The notes: generated by a model from the letters alone, not told the origin. A stretch of 64,000 nucleotides of DNA from SZUA-22 sp963751695 (GCA_963751695.1 CAVVVP010000003.1:806001-870000), one strand, 5' to 3'; shown: positions 7,668-16,850, counted from the first letter of the stretch. A program made the numbers and translations.

Positions 7668-9548
7668 TTATTCGACAACAAAAACATCATTTCCTTGATT
7701 TACATCCGGGATGAGATCATTGCCGAGTTGCACTTTCTTGACTTTTTTATCGAAAGAATGATTAAATGCAGCTGAATTACTAATTTTCCAGACTCTTGCT
7801 GATTCTGAAAACTCTTCAAAGGAATCATCATCGAAGGTCACTTTATAGAAAATCCTTGTCGGGATATTCCCAACTTTATTTATAGTTATTGTGGTTTTAT
7901 CTGTGTCGCTTATAATGGATTTAATTCCCAAATCCGGATAACCAAATTCAAAGAACCATGGTTTCCAGAACCAAGAAAGATCTTCCTTCAAATAATCATT
8001 GAAAGTAAAGAAAAAATCGTAAGGGATTGGATGCTTTTCATGCCAACGATTCATATACTCCAGTAAAGCTTTATTGAACAATTCATCTCCTAGCAAAACT
8101 CTTAATTCTTCATAAGCATTTGCAGGTCTTGAATAGAAATTATTTCTACTTCCACCATTAACAAACATGTAGCTCGGCACCATCATTGGCATATCGTAGT
8201 TATTTCCTGCATCACCCAGATATTCGGCAACTCTAAAAGCTTGATAATCGTAAGTTGAGTCGAACTCTTCAACTACTTTACGCGGAAAGAATGATGCCCA
8301 TCCTTCTTCCATCCAGGCGGCTCGTCTTTCATTTATTCCCATATGAAAAGGTAAATAGCTGTGTAAAATTTCGTGGAAGATTAAACCAACATTTCCTCCA
8401 ACAGATGAAGGCACACCATTATTCTGCATCATTGGAAATTCCATTCCACCACCGTGACGTTTATTACAGAATGCAGTTGTATGTGACCAAGGATAAGGAT
8501 AGCCGGGGGATTCATGAGATAAGTACTTTATAGTCTCTCTGGCATAAAGTGCTGCGTTTTTATACATATCTACACTATCCGGATAAATAGCGGCAGTTAG
8601 AACTCTGCGCCCATTTTCTACGTCAATACTTGAAGCATCCCAATTGTAGTTATTACTAGTTGCCCATGCAACATCAGGAACATTCGAAGCTATGAAATTC
8701 CAGGTATTCTTTCCAATATCGTTTCTTAGTGTAACGTGCTCATTTTGATGATCATCCAAAGTTATAATATTAACCGTTTCGTCTGAATTTTTTGCTTCTT
8801 CAATCTTTTTGATAATTTTGGATTGAAAAACACTCTGCTGATTTTGCAGTTCGCCGGTTGCCCACACTACATAGTTATCTGGGACAGTGATATTAAAATC
8901 ATACTTATTGAAATCGTTATAAAATTCGACAGTACCAGCATAATCTATTTCATCCCATCCATATAAATCATCATAAACTGCAATTTGAGGATACCAGTAT
9001 GCTATAAAAAATTCACCTCCATAATTTCCAGCTCTCATTGGACGTGAGGAGATAGTATAGCTCCAATCGATCTCAAGATCAATGGTAGAATTTGGGGGAA
9101 GCTTTTTTTCCAGACGGATACTCATGTTAGTGCCACTGATATATACATATTTAGAGGGCAGTGTAATAAGTTCATCACGGATCTTTAACTTTGTAATCTC
9201 AATACCTTTTGTTAGAGCAGATTCATAAAGGTTCCAATCCCGTTTTGCTCCGGGTTTAGTAATATTTTGGTATAGACGAATGACTAATTCGGATAGGGAG
9301 TCAGGACTATTATTAAAGTAGGTTACGGATTCAGAGCCAATAATTAGATTACTATCTGGAAAAAACTCGACGTCAATTTTATACTCTGAGTGATTGATCC
9401 AATAACTTTCTGTTACACGACCATCGTAGGATCTTGTTCCGTTTTCATATGCTTTTTGTACATCAATAGGAATAAAAAGATCAGAATTTTGGGAGAATAT
9501 TGTTGAAATGCTGGCAAAAACAAAGATTAATACTAAGATATGTCTCAT
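7668..9548 (-). CDS. Secreted M1 family zinc metallopeptidase
   Basis: A 626-residue protein with a signal peptide (about 1-19). The gluzincin zinc site HEILH is at about residue 392, followed by WMEEGWASF, which supplies the third zinc ligand Glu. The GGGMEFPMM segment corresponds to the GxMEN exopeptidase motif of M1 aminopeptidases, in altered form. AAGGA precedes the ATG. Unlike the gingipain-like protein in this window it carries no type IX sorting domain, so it probably stays in the periplasm or membrane. It starts 45 bp after hisIE; the two need not be related in function. Confidence 0.88.
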   Translation of the reverse strand: MRHILVLIFVFASISTIFSQNSDLFIPIDVQKAYENGTRSYDGRVTESYWINHSEYKIDVEFFPDSNLIIGSESVTYFNNSPDSLSELVIRLYQNITKPGAKRDWNLYESALTKGIEITKLKIRDELITLPSKYVYISGTNMSIRLEKKLPPNSTIDLEIDWSYTISSRPMRAGNYGGEFFIAYWYPQIAVYDDLYGWDEIDYAGTVEFYNDFNKYDFNITVPDNYVVWATGELQNQQSVFQSKIIKKIEEAKNSDETVNIITLDDHQNEHVTLRNDIGKNTWNFIASNVPDVAWATSNNYNWDASSIDVENGRRVLTAAIYPDSVDMYKNAALYARETIKYLSHESPGYPYPWSHTTAFCNKRHGGGMEFPMMQNNGVPSSVGGNVGLIFHEILHSYLPFHMGINERRAAWMEEGWASFFPRKVVEEFDSTYDYQAFRVAEYLGDAGNNYDMPMMVPSYMFVNGGSRNNFYSRPANAYEELRVLLGDELFNKALLEYMNRWHEKHPIPYDFFFTFNDYLKEDLSWFWKPWFFEFGYPDLGIKSIISDTDKTTITINKVGNIPTRIFYKVTFDDDSFEEFSESARVWKISNSAAFNHSFDKKVKKVQLGNDLIPDVNQGNDVFVVE

Positions 9549-9593
9549 TATTTATCCTTAAATCTGAAATTTTATTTGCTAAGATAAAAGGAA

Positions 9594-10211
9594 TCAATAG
9601 TTTTTCAAAGGCAATTTTTTGGTGTGTCTTTTTTCCAAGAGTTCAGAAACATCAAAAAGTGATATCTCCTTCTCTGCAAGTAAGACGAGAAGGTGGTATA
9701 GAAGATCTGCTGTTTCTTCTTTAAGCCGCTCTCTATTGTTGTCCATCGCGTCAATAACAACTTCAGTAGCTTCTTCTCCAACTTTTTGAGCAATCTTATT
9801 TATTCCGGATTTAAAGAGGGATGAAGTGTATGATTTTTCTGATGGGTTTTCCTTTCTGTCCGAAATTATCTTTTCAAGTTGAAAAAGAAAATCACTTTGC
9901 TTAGTATTTACTTCGTTGAAACAAGTATCAGCTCCAGTATGGCATGTAGGACCTTTAGGAGTAGCTTTGATTAAAATTGTATCAAGATCGCAATCCATTT
10001 TGATATCTTTAACAAGGAGATAATTTTCAGATGTTTCACCTTTTGTCCATAATCGGTTTTTTGAACGACTGAAAAATGTTACTTTTCCGATCTCCTTTGT
10101 TTTTGTTAATGCCTCTTCGTTCATATATCCCAGCATCAAGACTTTATTGGTCTTATCGTCTTGTATTACTGCTGGTATGAGTTCATTTCCTTTTTCATAA
10201 TTTACATTCAT
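9594..10211 (-). CDS. hisIE: Bifunctional phosphoribosyl-AMP cyclohydrolase / phosphoribosyl-ATP diphosphatase
   Basis: A 205-residue fusion that catalyses steps 2 and 3 of histidine synthesis. The N-terminal cyclohydrolase part has the metal-binding cysteines in DCDLDTIL and GPTCHTGADTCF; the C-terminal part is the MazG-like diphosphatase with GEEATEVVIDAMDN and EETADLLYHLLVLL. It is the last gene of the his operon and overlaps hisF by 4 bp (ATGA), which implies translational coupling. Confidence 0.95.
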   Translation of the reverse strand: MNVNYEKGNELIPAVIQDDKTNKVLMLGYMNEEALTKTKEIGKVTFFSRSKNRLWTKGETSENYLLVKDIKMDCDLDTILIKATPKGPTCHTGADTCFNEVNTKQSDFLFQLEKIISDRKENPSEKSYTSSLFKSGINKIAQKVGEEATEVVIDAMDNNRERLKEETADLLYHLLVLLAEKEISLFDVSELLEKRHTKKLPLKNY

Positions 10212-10963
10212 ATTCTTACCGGTATGTTATTTTCATTTAAGTAATTTTTTAAATCTGGAATACCTATCTCAGCAAAGTGAAAAATACTGGCTGCCAGTGC
10301 TGCGTCAGCCTTGCCATGAGTAAATACATCAATAAAATGTTCCATCTTTCCTGCGCCTCCAGAAGCAACAACTGGAACTGGAAGCATCTCAGATAGAGTT
10401 TTTGTGATCTCTATAGCGAAGCCATCTTTTGTGCCATCATGATCCATTGAAGTGAGGAGAATTTCACCTACCCCACGATCTACGGACTCTTTTGCCCATG
10501 GAATGAGTTCTCGCTCTGTTTCAGTTCTTCCGCCATGAGTGAATACTTTCTGTTTAGAACCAACGATTTTTGTGTCAAGAGAAAGTACAACACATTGACT
10601 GCCGAATCTTTTTGCAAGAATAGTTATAAGTTCAGGATTGTAGACAGCAGAAGAATTTACTGTAATCTTATCAGCTCCAGCATCAAGCAAACTGCTCACA
10701 TTCTCCTCATCTCCAATTCCTCCTCCAACTGTAAAGGGAATATTTATATGTCGTGCAATTCTTTTAACTAGAGCTACAAGAGTTTCTCTTCGTTCTACAG
10801 TTGCTGTGATATCTAAGAAGACAAGTTCATCAGCACCAACTTCAGCGTATTTCATACCAAGTTCTACAGGATCACCTGCATCACGCAGATCAACAAAGTT
10901 GACACCTTTTACAGTTTTAGCATCTTTAATATCCAAACATGGAATTATTCTTTTCGTCAACAT
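10208..10963 (-). CDS. hisF: Imidazole glycerol phosphate synthase, cyclase subunit
   Basis: A 251-residue TIM barrel. RIIPCLDIKDAKTVKGVNF at the start holds the catalytic Asp near residue 11, and the second catalytic Asp lies in LLTSMDHDGTKDG; VVASGGAGKMEHF is the phosphate-binding half. It makes imidazole glycerol phosphate and AICAR from PRFAR and the ammonia delivered by HisH. It overlaps hisA by 7 bp. Confidence 0.97.
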   Translation of the reverse strand: MLTKRIIPCLDIKDAKTVKGVNFVDLRDAGDPVELGMKYAEVGADELVFLDITATVERRETLVALVKRIARHINIPFTVGGGIGDEENVSSLLDAGADKITVNSSAVYNPELITILAKRFGSQCVVLSLDTKIVGSKQKVFTHGGRTETERELIPWAKESVDRGVGEILLTSMDHDGTKDGFAIEITKTLSEMLPVPVVASGGAGKMEHFIDVFTHGKADAALAASIFHFAEIGIPDLKNYLNENNIPVRI

Positions 10964-11679
10964 AGAAATTTCTCAAATTCATTCATCTGAATTTTTCCTT
11001 CATAAATTGCTTTACCTATTATAACTCCATACATATTCATTTTATCCAGATTATCAATATCTGCAATACTTGAAACACCACCACTTGCAATTAGACTAAT
11101 TTTTGGTACTCTATCCATAATTGTTTGGTAAAGTTCAATCGATGGACCAGAAAGCACACCATCTCTTGATATATCAGTAACTATCGCTTCTTCAAATCCT
11201 ATATTACTGTATTCAGTTATGTATTCTAGTATAGGAATTTTGGTTTTTTCCGTCCAAGCACTAATTGATATCATTTGATCTTTACAGTCTGCTCCAAGAA
11301 TTAGTCTGCTTGCACCAAACTCATTAAGCCAGGTAATGACTAACTCTCTGTTTTTTGCCGCTATACTTCCAGCGGTAACTTTATCTGCACCATTTTCGAA
11401 AGCAATTTTGAGATCTTCGTCAGATCTGATACCACCTCCAAAATCAATTGTCAGACTAGTATTCTGAGAAATTAAATTTAAGATATTCCAATTAATTATT
11501 TTGCCCGACTTTGCACCGTCAAGATCAACAAGGTGCAGATATTGAATACCGGCGCTTTCAAATTGTTTTGCAACTTCTAAAGGATTTTCATTGTAGATCT
11601 TCTTTTGTGAATAATCTCCCTTAGTCAATCTTACACATTTACCGTCTATTAAATCTATTGCTGGAATTATCTTTATCAT
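10957..11679 (-). CDS. hisA: ProFAR isomerase
   Basis: A 240-residue TIM barrel related to HisF. IIPAIDLIDGKCVRLTKGDY carries the general-base Asp and IVTDISRDGVLSGPS the general-acid Asp; IASGGVSSIADI is the C-terminal phosphate site. It converts ProFAR to PRFAR. It overlaps hisH by 4 bp and hisF by 7 bp within the operon. Confidence 0.97.
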   Translation of the reverse strand: MIKIIPAIDLIDGKCVRLTKGDYSQKKIYNENPLEVAKQFESAGIQYLHLVDLDGAKSGKIINWNILNLISQNTSLTIDFGGGIRSDEDLKIAFENGADKVTAGSIAAKNRELVITWLNEFGASRLILGADCKDQMISISAWTEKTKIPILEYITEYSNIGFEEAIVTDISRDGVLSGPSIELYQTIMDRVPKISLIASGGVSSIADIDNLDKMNMYGVIIGKAIYEGKIQMNEFEKFLC

Positions 11680-12260
11680 GTCAACTCAATAAAATTTTTC
11701 AATATTTGTTCGCCGATAATTCCGCTTTTCTCTGGATGAAATTGTAAGGCATAAAAATTATCTTTCTGCAGACCAGCACTAAAGGGAATAATGTAATTGG
11801 TTTCAGCAATTGTATGTTCACTCAACTCTGCATAAAAACTGTGTACAAAATATACGTAGGGATTTCCCTTAAGGTTTTTAAATAAAAGGTTGTCTTTACA
11901 AGCAATTGAGTTCCATCCCATATGTGGTACCTTCTTCTCAGGAGGAAAAAGCTTAACTTTTTCTTCAAATATGCCAAGACACTTAGTATCATTCTCTTCA
12001 GAATGTTGGCAAAGTAACTGAAGACCAAGACAGACACCAAGAAACGGCTGTTCAAGTTTTGGAATTAATTTGCTAAGTCCATTATTGATCAGAAATTTCA
12101 TTGCACTACTTGCTTCACCTACTCCAGGGAAGATTACTTTATCAGCTGCCTTAATTTCTTCCTGATCACTTGATAAAACTGCATCATAGCCAATTCTTTG
12201 AAGTGCAGATGAGACGGAATACACATTCCCAGCATTGTACTTGATGATCACAATTTTCAT
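11676..12260 (-). CDS. hisH: Imidazole glycerol phosphate synthase, glutaminase subunit
   Basis: A 194-residue class I glutamine amidotransferase. FLGVCLGLQLLCQ holds the nucleophile Cys and ALQFHPEKSG the catalytic His and Glu. It supplies ammonia to HisF. It overlaps hisB by 4 bp (ATGA). The KVPHMGWNS segment matches the HisH-specific region. Confidence 0.96.
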   Translation of the reverse strand: MKIVIIKYNAGNVYSVSSALQRIGYDAVLSSDQEEIKAADKVIFPGVGEASSAMKFLINNGLSKLIPKLEQPFLGVCLGLQLLCQHSEENDTKCLGIFEEKVKLFPPEKKVPHMGWNSIACKDNLLFKNLKGNPYVYFVHSFYAELSEHTIAETNYIIPFSAGLQKDNFYALQFHPEKSGIIGEQILKNFIELT

Positions 12261-13348
12261 ATAATTCCTTTTGTACTTGGAATCTCAGCATTTGAAGAAT
12301 TTTTACTCACTGCTTGCTTAATAGATCTTCCTAATGCTTTGAAAATACCTTCAATCTTGTGGTGTTCATTGTTCCCCTTAGCTTTAATGTATAGATTACA
12401 TTTAGAAGCATCCGAAAAGGATTTAAAAAAGTGATAGAACATTTCTGTTGGCATATCACCAACATATTCTCTGCTAAACTTTACCTTCCATTGCAGCCAG
12501 CTTCTGCCTGAAAAATCAAGGGCAACAATTGCAATTATATCATCCATGGGTAGCATAAAACCATAACGTTCAATTTGCTTTTTATTACCAAGAGCTTTAC
12601 TGAAAGCTTCACCAAGAGCAATAGCAGTATCTTCAATTGTGTGGTGCTCATCAACCTCAAGATCGCCATCAACATTAATATTCAAATCGCAGAGTGAGTG
12701 CTGAGAAAGCTGAGAGAGCATATGATCAAAGAAATTCAATCCAGTTGAAATACTATGTTTCCCCTTTCCATCCAAATTTAATTCAATTTTGATTTTAGTT
12801 TCTTTTGTTCTACGTTCGATCTTTGCAAGCCGGTTATTGGACTTCAACTCATCAAACACATATTCCCAGTCAGAAGTATTCAAAGTTGCACTTGAATCAA
12901 TTACCTCACTTAATAGAATAGATTTGCTTCCAAGGTTCATTGCAAGCTGAACATCTGTATCCCTGTCACCAATTACATAACTGTTTTGTAGATCGTAGTC
13001 ACCTTCAATATATTTTGTTAATAATGCTGTCCCAGGTTTCCGGGTTGGAGCGTTTTCTTCTGGAAATGTTTTATCGATGATTATATCAGAAAATTCTACT
13101 CCTTCGTTTTTTAAAGTTGTAAGAATTTTGTTCTGTACGGGATGAAATGTTTCCTCGGGGAATGAGTCAGTTCCTAGTCCATCTTGATTTGAAACCATAA
13201 CAAGTTCGAAATCTAATTCAGTAGAAATTCGCTTTAAAGTTGTAATCACTTTTGGATAAAACTCTAATTTTTCAAGTGAATCAATTTGCTTATCCTTGGG
13301 TTCGACGATGATGGTACCATCTCTATCAATGAATAAAATTTTCTTCAT
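12257..13348 (-). CDS. hisB: Bifunctional histidinol phosphatase / imidazoleglycerol-phosphate dehydratase
   Basis: The N-terminal half (about residues 1-160) is a HAD phosphatase with the nucleophile motif FIDRDGT, SNQDGLG and GDRDTD. The C-terminal half (about 170-363) is the dehydratase with metal-binding FFDHMLSQLSQH, EVDEHHTIEDTA and NEHHKIEGIFKALGR. It performs two separated steps of the pathway. The start is placed at the ATG with GGAG 6 nt upstream, 4 codons inside the longest frame; this overlaps only the hisC stop region. The phosphatase lacks the zinc-binding cysteines of enterobacterial HisB: the loop reads TFPEENAPTRKPG. Confidence 0.95.
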   Translation of the reverse strand: MKKILFIDRDGTIIVEPKDKQIDSLEKLEFYPKVITTLKRISTELDFELVMVSNQDGLGTDSFPEETFHPVQNKILTTLKNEGVEFSDIIIDKTFPEENAPTRKPGTALLTKYIEGDYDLQNSYVIGDRDTDVQLAMNLGSKSILLSEVIDSSATLNTSDWEYVFDELKSNNRLAKIERRTKETKIKIELNLDGKGKHSISTGLNFFDHMLSQLSQHSLCDLNINVDGDLEVDEHHTIEDTAIALGEAFSKALGNKKQIERYGFMLPMDDIIAIVALDFSGRSWLQWKVKFSREYVGDMPTEMFYHFFKSFSDASKCNLYIKAKGNNEHHKIEGIFKALGRSIKQAVSKNSSNAEIPSTKGII

Positions 13349-13349
13349 T

Positions 13350-14399
13350 CTAATCTCCATACTCTTTAAGTGCTTTTATCAACTTCAAGTTTTGCTCTTC
13401 AGTTCCGATTGTAAATCTCAAACAATTCTCACAATGCGGAAGAGAAGAACGGTTGCGAGCAATAATCTTTTTAGAAATCAGATAGTTATAAATCTGATTT
13501 GCGTTGGTCACTTTGGTTAAAAGAAAGTTTGAATCGCTTTTATATACGCTAATAACACAATCTAATGAATCCAAAGCTTTAACTAATTTCTCTCTTTCTC
13601 TAGTTATTGTTTTAACAAAAAAATCTTTCTCTGACTCAAAATCAAGCGCCTTTAAAATCATTTGTTGGCTAACACCATTAACATTGTAAGGATATTTAAT
13701 TGAATTGAAAATATCTATTATCTCTTCATTGGCATAAGCCATTCCAACTCTAATATATGCTAAGCCCCAAGCTTTTGAAAAAGTTTGGAGGACAATCAAA
13801 TTCTTGAAATTCTCAATTTCATTAATCCAACTCATATTGACAGAAAAGTCTATGTAAGCTTCATCAATTACAACGAGTCCTTTATAAGACTTTATAATAC
13901 TTTTAATAGAATCTTGGTCTAGCAGATTTCCGGAAGGATTATTTGGTGAACAAATAAAAATTATTTTTGTGTTTTCACTTAAAGCCGTTAGTACTAAATC
14001 TTCAGAAATCTGAAATTCATTACTTAGCGGAGCTTCAATTACTTTCACATTATTAATTGCTGCAGTAACTTTATACATTCCATATGTAGGAGGCATAATT
14101 AGAACGCTATCTTTACCTGGCTCACAGAATGCTCTTATAACAAGGTCAATAGCCTCATCGCTTCCATTACCTATGAAAATATTCTTTGAGGCTACTTGCT
14201 TAATAGTAGCAAGCTTTTCTTTTATTTTTTTCTGTAATGGATCTGGATAGCGATTATACTCTCCACTTGGAACGGAACCAAATGAATTTTCGTTCGCATC
14301 TAAAAAGATTCCAGGTTCACCACTATAATCATCTCTTGCAGATGAATATGGTTTTAAATTCTTTATGTTTTCTCTTAAAAGATTTTGAATATCAATCAT
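13350..14399 (-). CDS. hisC: Histidinol-phosphate aminotransferase
   Basis: A 349-residue class I/II PLP aminotransferase. The PLP lysine lies in LQTFSKAWGLAYIRVG, the substrate and cofactor residues in FICSPNNPSGNL and VIDEAYIDF, and RFTIGTEEQN near the end carries the carboxylate-binding Arg. It makes histidinol phosphate from imidazole-acetol phosphate. It overlaps hisD by 8 bp. Confidence 0.96.
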   Translation of the reverse strand: MIDIQNLLRENIKNLKPYSSARDDYSGEPGIFLDANENSFGSVPSGEYNRYPDPLQKKIKEKLATIKQVASKNIFIGNGSDEAIDLVIRAFCEPGKDSVLIMPPTYGMYKVTAAINNVKVIEAPLSNEFQISEDLVLTALSENTKIIFICSPNNPSGNLLDQDSIKSIIKSYKGLVVIDEAYIDFSVNMSWINEIENFKNLIVLQTFSKAWGLAYIRVGMAYANEEIIDIFNSIKYPYNVNGVSQQMILKALDFESEKDFFVKTITREREKLVKALDSLDCVISVYKSDSNFLLTKVTNANQIYNYLISKKIIARNRSSLPHCENCLRFTIGTEEQNLKLIKALKEYGD

Positions 14400-15678
14400 C
14401 TGATTCCTCAGTTCTAACAGTTACTGCTAACTTATGTGCATCCAATCCTTCAGCTTCAGCCATCACTTCAATAGTATTGCCTAGTTTCTTCAGACCATCT
14501 TTAGTCAATTTTTGGAATGTAATGTTTTTAGAAAAGCTGTCCAATGAGACTCCACTATAAGCAGATGCGAATCCATTTGTCGGAAGTGTATGGTTAGTCC
14601 CTGAAGCATAATCACCTGCAGATTCGGGTGAATAATTGCCAATGAAAACTGAGCCAGCATTGATGACCATTTCTGCTTCTGATTCTGCATTTTTAATTGC
14701 TAAAATTAAATGTTCCGGTGCATATTTATTTGAAACTTCAAAAGCTTCTTCAATTGAGGTGACAAGAACTAATGAACTGTTACTTAAAGATTTTTCTATA
14801 AATTCAGTTCGAGATAAATCTTTGGAATAAATTTCAATTTGGCTTTGCACAGAAGTAATTAAGTTTTCTGAAGTAGAGATTAAAACTACTTGACTGTCAG
14901 ACCCATGTTCTGCTTGAGAAAGAAGATCAGAAGCAACGAATTTTGGATTCGCTGATTCATCAGCTATTACTAAAACTTCTGATGGCCCAGCCGGCATATC
15001 GATTGCGATTCCATCAGAATTTATAAACTGTTTTGCTGCTGTAACCCATTGATTTCCAGGTCCAAATATTTTGTCAACCTTCGGAATTGATTCAGTCCCA
15101 TTTGCCATGGCTGCAATTGCTTGAGCTCCGCCAACTTTATAAATTTCTGTGATGCCAAGTGATTTTGCAGAATAGAGAATTGAAGGAGAAACTGTCCCAT
15201 CTTTTTGTGAGGGCGTGCAAACAACTATTTTGGTACATCCAGCTATTTTAGCAGGGATTCCAAGCATTAAAAGTGTTGAGAAAAGTGGCGAACTTCCTCC
15301 CGGAATATACAATCCGACTTTTTCAATCGGCACACTTTTTCTCCAGCAAGTTATTCCTTGTGATATTTCAATCTTTTGGATTTCTGATTTTTGAGTTTCA
15401 TGAAACTTGAAAATATTCTTTGAAGCAATTTTTATCGCATCCCTTAGATCTTGAGATATTTGAGTTTCTGCATTGTCGAATTCTGCATTCGTTACTTTTA
15501 ACTCAGTTAATTCTACAGAATCAAATTGTTCTGAAAAATTATAGAGAGCTTCGTCACCATGAACTTTTACTGAATTAATGATGGCGATTACTTTTTCTTT
15601 CATCGAATCTGAATCAAGTGCAGGTCTTTTAAGCAATTCAGCAATTTCTTCAATATTTGGATATCTAATAATTTTCAT
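14392..15678 (-). CDS. hisD: Histidinol dehydrogenase
   Basis: A 428-residue zinc enzyme for the last two oxidations from histidinol to histidine. Family signatures are IDMPAGPSEVLVIADESANP, LLSQAEHGSDSQ (zinc Gln and His) and PEHLILAI; YASGTNHTLPTNG is near the C-terminus. It is the second gene of the operon, 16 bp after hisG. Confidence 0.97.
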   Translation of the reverse strand: MKIIRYPNIEEIAELLKRPALDSDSMKEKVIAIINSVKVHGDEALYNFSEQFDSVELTELKVTNAEFDNAETQISQDLRDAIKIASKNIFKFHETQKSEIQKIEISQGITCWRKSVPIEKVGLYIPGGSSPLFSTLLMLGIPAKIAGCTKIVVCTPSQKDGTVSPSILYSAKSLGITEIYKVGGAQAIAAMANGTESIPKVDKIFGPGNQWVTAAKQFINSDGIAIDMPAGPSEVLVIADESANPKFVASDLLSQAEHGSDSQVVLISTSENLITSVQSQIEIYSKDLSRTEFIEKSLSNSSLVLVTSIEEAFEVSNKYAPEHLILAIKNAESEAEMVINAGSVFIGNYSPESAGDYASGTNHTLPTNGFASAYSGVSLDSFSKNITFQKLTKDGLKKLGNTIEVMAEAEGLDAHKLAVTVRTEESDD

Positions 15679-15694
15679 TATACATTTGTTATAA

Positions 15695-16558
15695 TTATAC
15701 GATCATTTTTTCAATCGGTAAAACTAAAATACCTTGAGCACCTGCCTTTTTCAAGTTCTCAATTTGTTGCCAGAAATCATCTTCATTTATTACGGTGTGT
15801 ATCGAACTCCAGCCCTTGGTTGCCAGAGGCATAATAGTAGGACTTTTTATTCCTGGTAGAATTGCAACAACCTCATCAAGTTTATCATTTGGAGCATTTA
15901 GAAGAATATATTTATTGTTTTTTGCCAAATTTACTGAACGAATACGAAATAGAATTTCATCAACTAGGTGATTTTTCTCTAAAGAGAGATTCTTGTTTGC
16001 AACTAGTACCGCCTCGGATTTTAGCACCTGCTCTACCTCAATCAATCCATTACTTAGAAGCGTACTACCTGTGCTAACAATATCAAAGATAGCATCTGCT
16101 AAATTGATATTTGGAGTAATCTCAACAGAACCGCTTATTTTGTGAATATTTGCCTTGATATTATTTCCTATCAAGTACTTCTGTAAAATCACTGGATAAG
16201 TCGTTGCAATGTTCTTTCCCTCTAAATCTTGAATCGAATTATAATTGAATTGCTTCGGCACTGCAAGTGATAACCGACATCTACCAAATCCAAGTTTTTC
16301 GATTAGATTTAAGTCTTTTTGACTTTCAAGTATCACATTTTCACCAACTATACCAATATCGGCCACTCCATCCTGAACATATTCTGGAATGTCATCATCT
16401 CTTATGAATAATACCTCGAGCTCAAAATTCTGTGCCTTTACCAGCAATTGCTGAGTATAATTCTCAATTCTGATTCCTGCTGCTTTTAGAAGATCTAATG
16501 ATTTTTCAGAAAGCCTCCCATTCTTTTGAATAGCTAATCTTAAACTTTTATTTTCCAT
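15695..16558 (-). CDS. hisG: ATP phosphoribosyltransferase, long form
   Basis: A 287-residue HisG_L type enzyme that catalyses the committed step of histidine synthesis. LRLAIQKNGRLSEKSLDLL begins the type II periplasmic-binding-like catalytic part; about 75 residues at the C-terminus (ending ILVLPIEKMIV) form the ACT-like regulatory domain through which histidine inhibits, so no HisZ is needed. The start at 16558 follows AAAGGAG with a 7-nt spacer; an in-frame ATG 11 codons upstream lies on the terminator side and has no ribosome site. It is the first structural gene, directly behind the his attenuator. Confidence 0.95.
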   Translation of the reverse strand: MENKSLRLAIQKNGRLSEKSLDLLKAAGIRIENYTQQLLVKAQNFELEVLFIRDDDIPEYVQDGVADIGIVGENVILESQKDLNLIEKLGFGRCRLSLAVPKQFNYNSIQDLEGKNIATTYPVILQKYLIGNNIKANIHKISGSVEITPNINLADAIFDIVSTGSTLLSNGLIEVEQVLKSEAVLVANKNLSLEKNHLVDEILFRIRSVNLAKNNKYILLNAPNDKLDEVVAILPGIKSPTIMPLATKGWSSIHTVINEDDFWQQIENLKKAGAQGILVLPIEKMIV

Positions 16559-16582
16559 ATTATTCTCCTTTAAAACAAAAAA

Positions 16583-16601
16583 CCCCGACAATGAGCCGGG
16601 G
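16583..16601 (-). terminator. his operon attenuator terminator
   Basis: On the minus strand CCCCGGC-TCATT-GTCGGGG forms a 7-bp stem (one G-U) followed by TTTTTT (16582-16577), a textbook intrinsic terminator 24 nt upstream of hisG. Its 5' arm CCGGCTC (16599-16593) can instead pair perfectly with GAGCCGG (16641-16635) in the last codons of the His-rich leader ORF, which gives an antiterminator. The arrangement is that of classical ribosome-controlled attenuation. Confidence 0.85.
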
Positions 16602-16631
16602 TATAAAAATCTATAATGAACTATCTACAAT

Positions 16632-16700
16632 TCACCGGCTCCTTTCAATAAAGGTATGATGATGTAAATTACTTAGTATTTCTGATTCTTTTCTTTTCAT
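16632..16700 (-). CDS. hisL: Histidine leader peptide
   Basis: A 22-codon ORF begins with ATG at 16700 and stops with TGA at 16632. It encodes three consecutive histidines (CAT CAT CAT, 16664-16656) in the context NLHHHTF and ends ERSR. It lies between a promoter-like element and the terminator ahead of hisG. When histidyl-tRNA is scarce a ribosome would stall on the His run, leaving the last codons free to pair with the terminator 5' arm; when it reaches the stop codon it would cover them and allow termination. The start codon is about 10 nt from the promoter -7 element and has no Shine-Dalgarno sequence. Confidence 0.85.
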   Translation of the reverse strand: MKRKESEILSNLHHHTFIERSR

Positions 16701-16710
16701 TTTTACAATG

Positions 16711-16743
16711 CAATTATACTGAAAATGAATACATATAAGCAAA
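16711..16743 (-). promoter_or_regulatory. Promoter of the his leader and operon
   Basis: On the minus strand TTTG (16743-16740), 21 nt and TATAATTG (16718-16711) resemble the Bacteroidota -33/-7 promoter (TTTG, about 19-21 nt, TAnnTTTG) and also contain a perfect TATAAT. Transcription would start near 16706, a few bases before the leader ATG. Confidence 0.6.
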
Positions 16744-16783
16744 TCAAAATTAAAATATTAAAATATATCATCAAACACATCTC

Positions 16784-16808
16784 ATATATACAAAATTTTT
16801 GTATATAT
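16784..16808. promoter_or_regulatory. 25-bp A+T palindrome between the his and arg promoters
   Basis: ATATATACAAAA (16784-16795), one base, then TTTTGTATATAT (16797-16808) is a perfect 12-bp inverted repeat. Its centre (16796) is equally far (about 90 bp) from the two inferred transcription starts. It may be a binding site for a shared regulator or simply A+T-rich spacer; an ARG-box-like TGAATAAAAACAAA at 16818-16831 is nearby but matches only half of that consensus well. Confidence 0.4.
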
Positions 16809-16850
16809 ATACATTATTGAATAAAAACAAATTTTATTTATTAAAAATTG

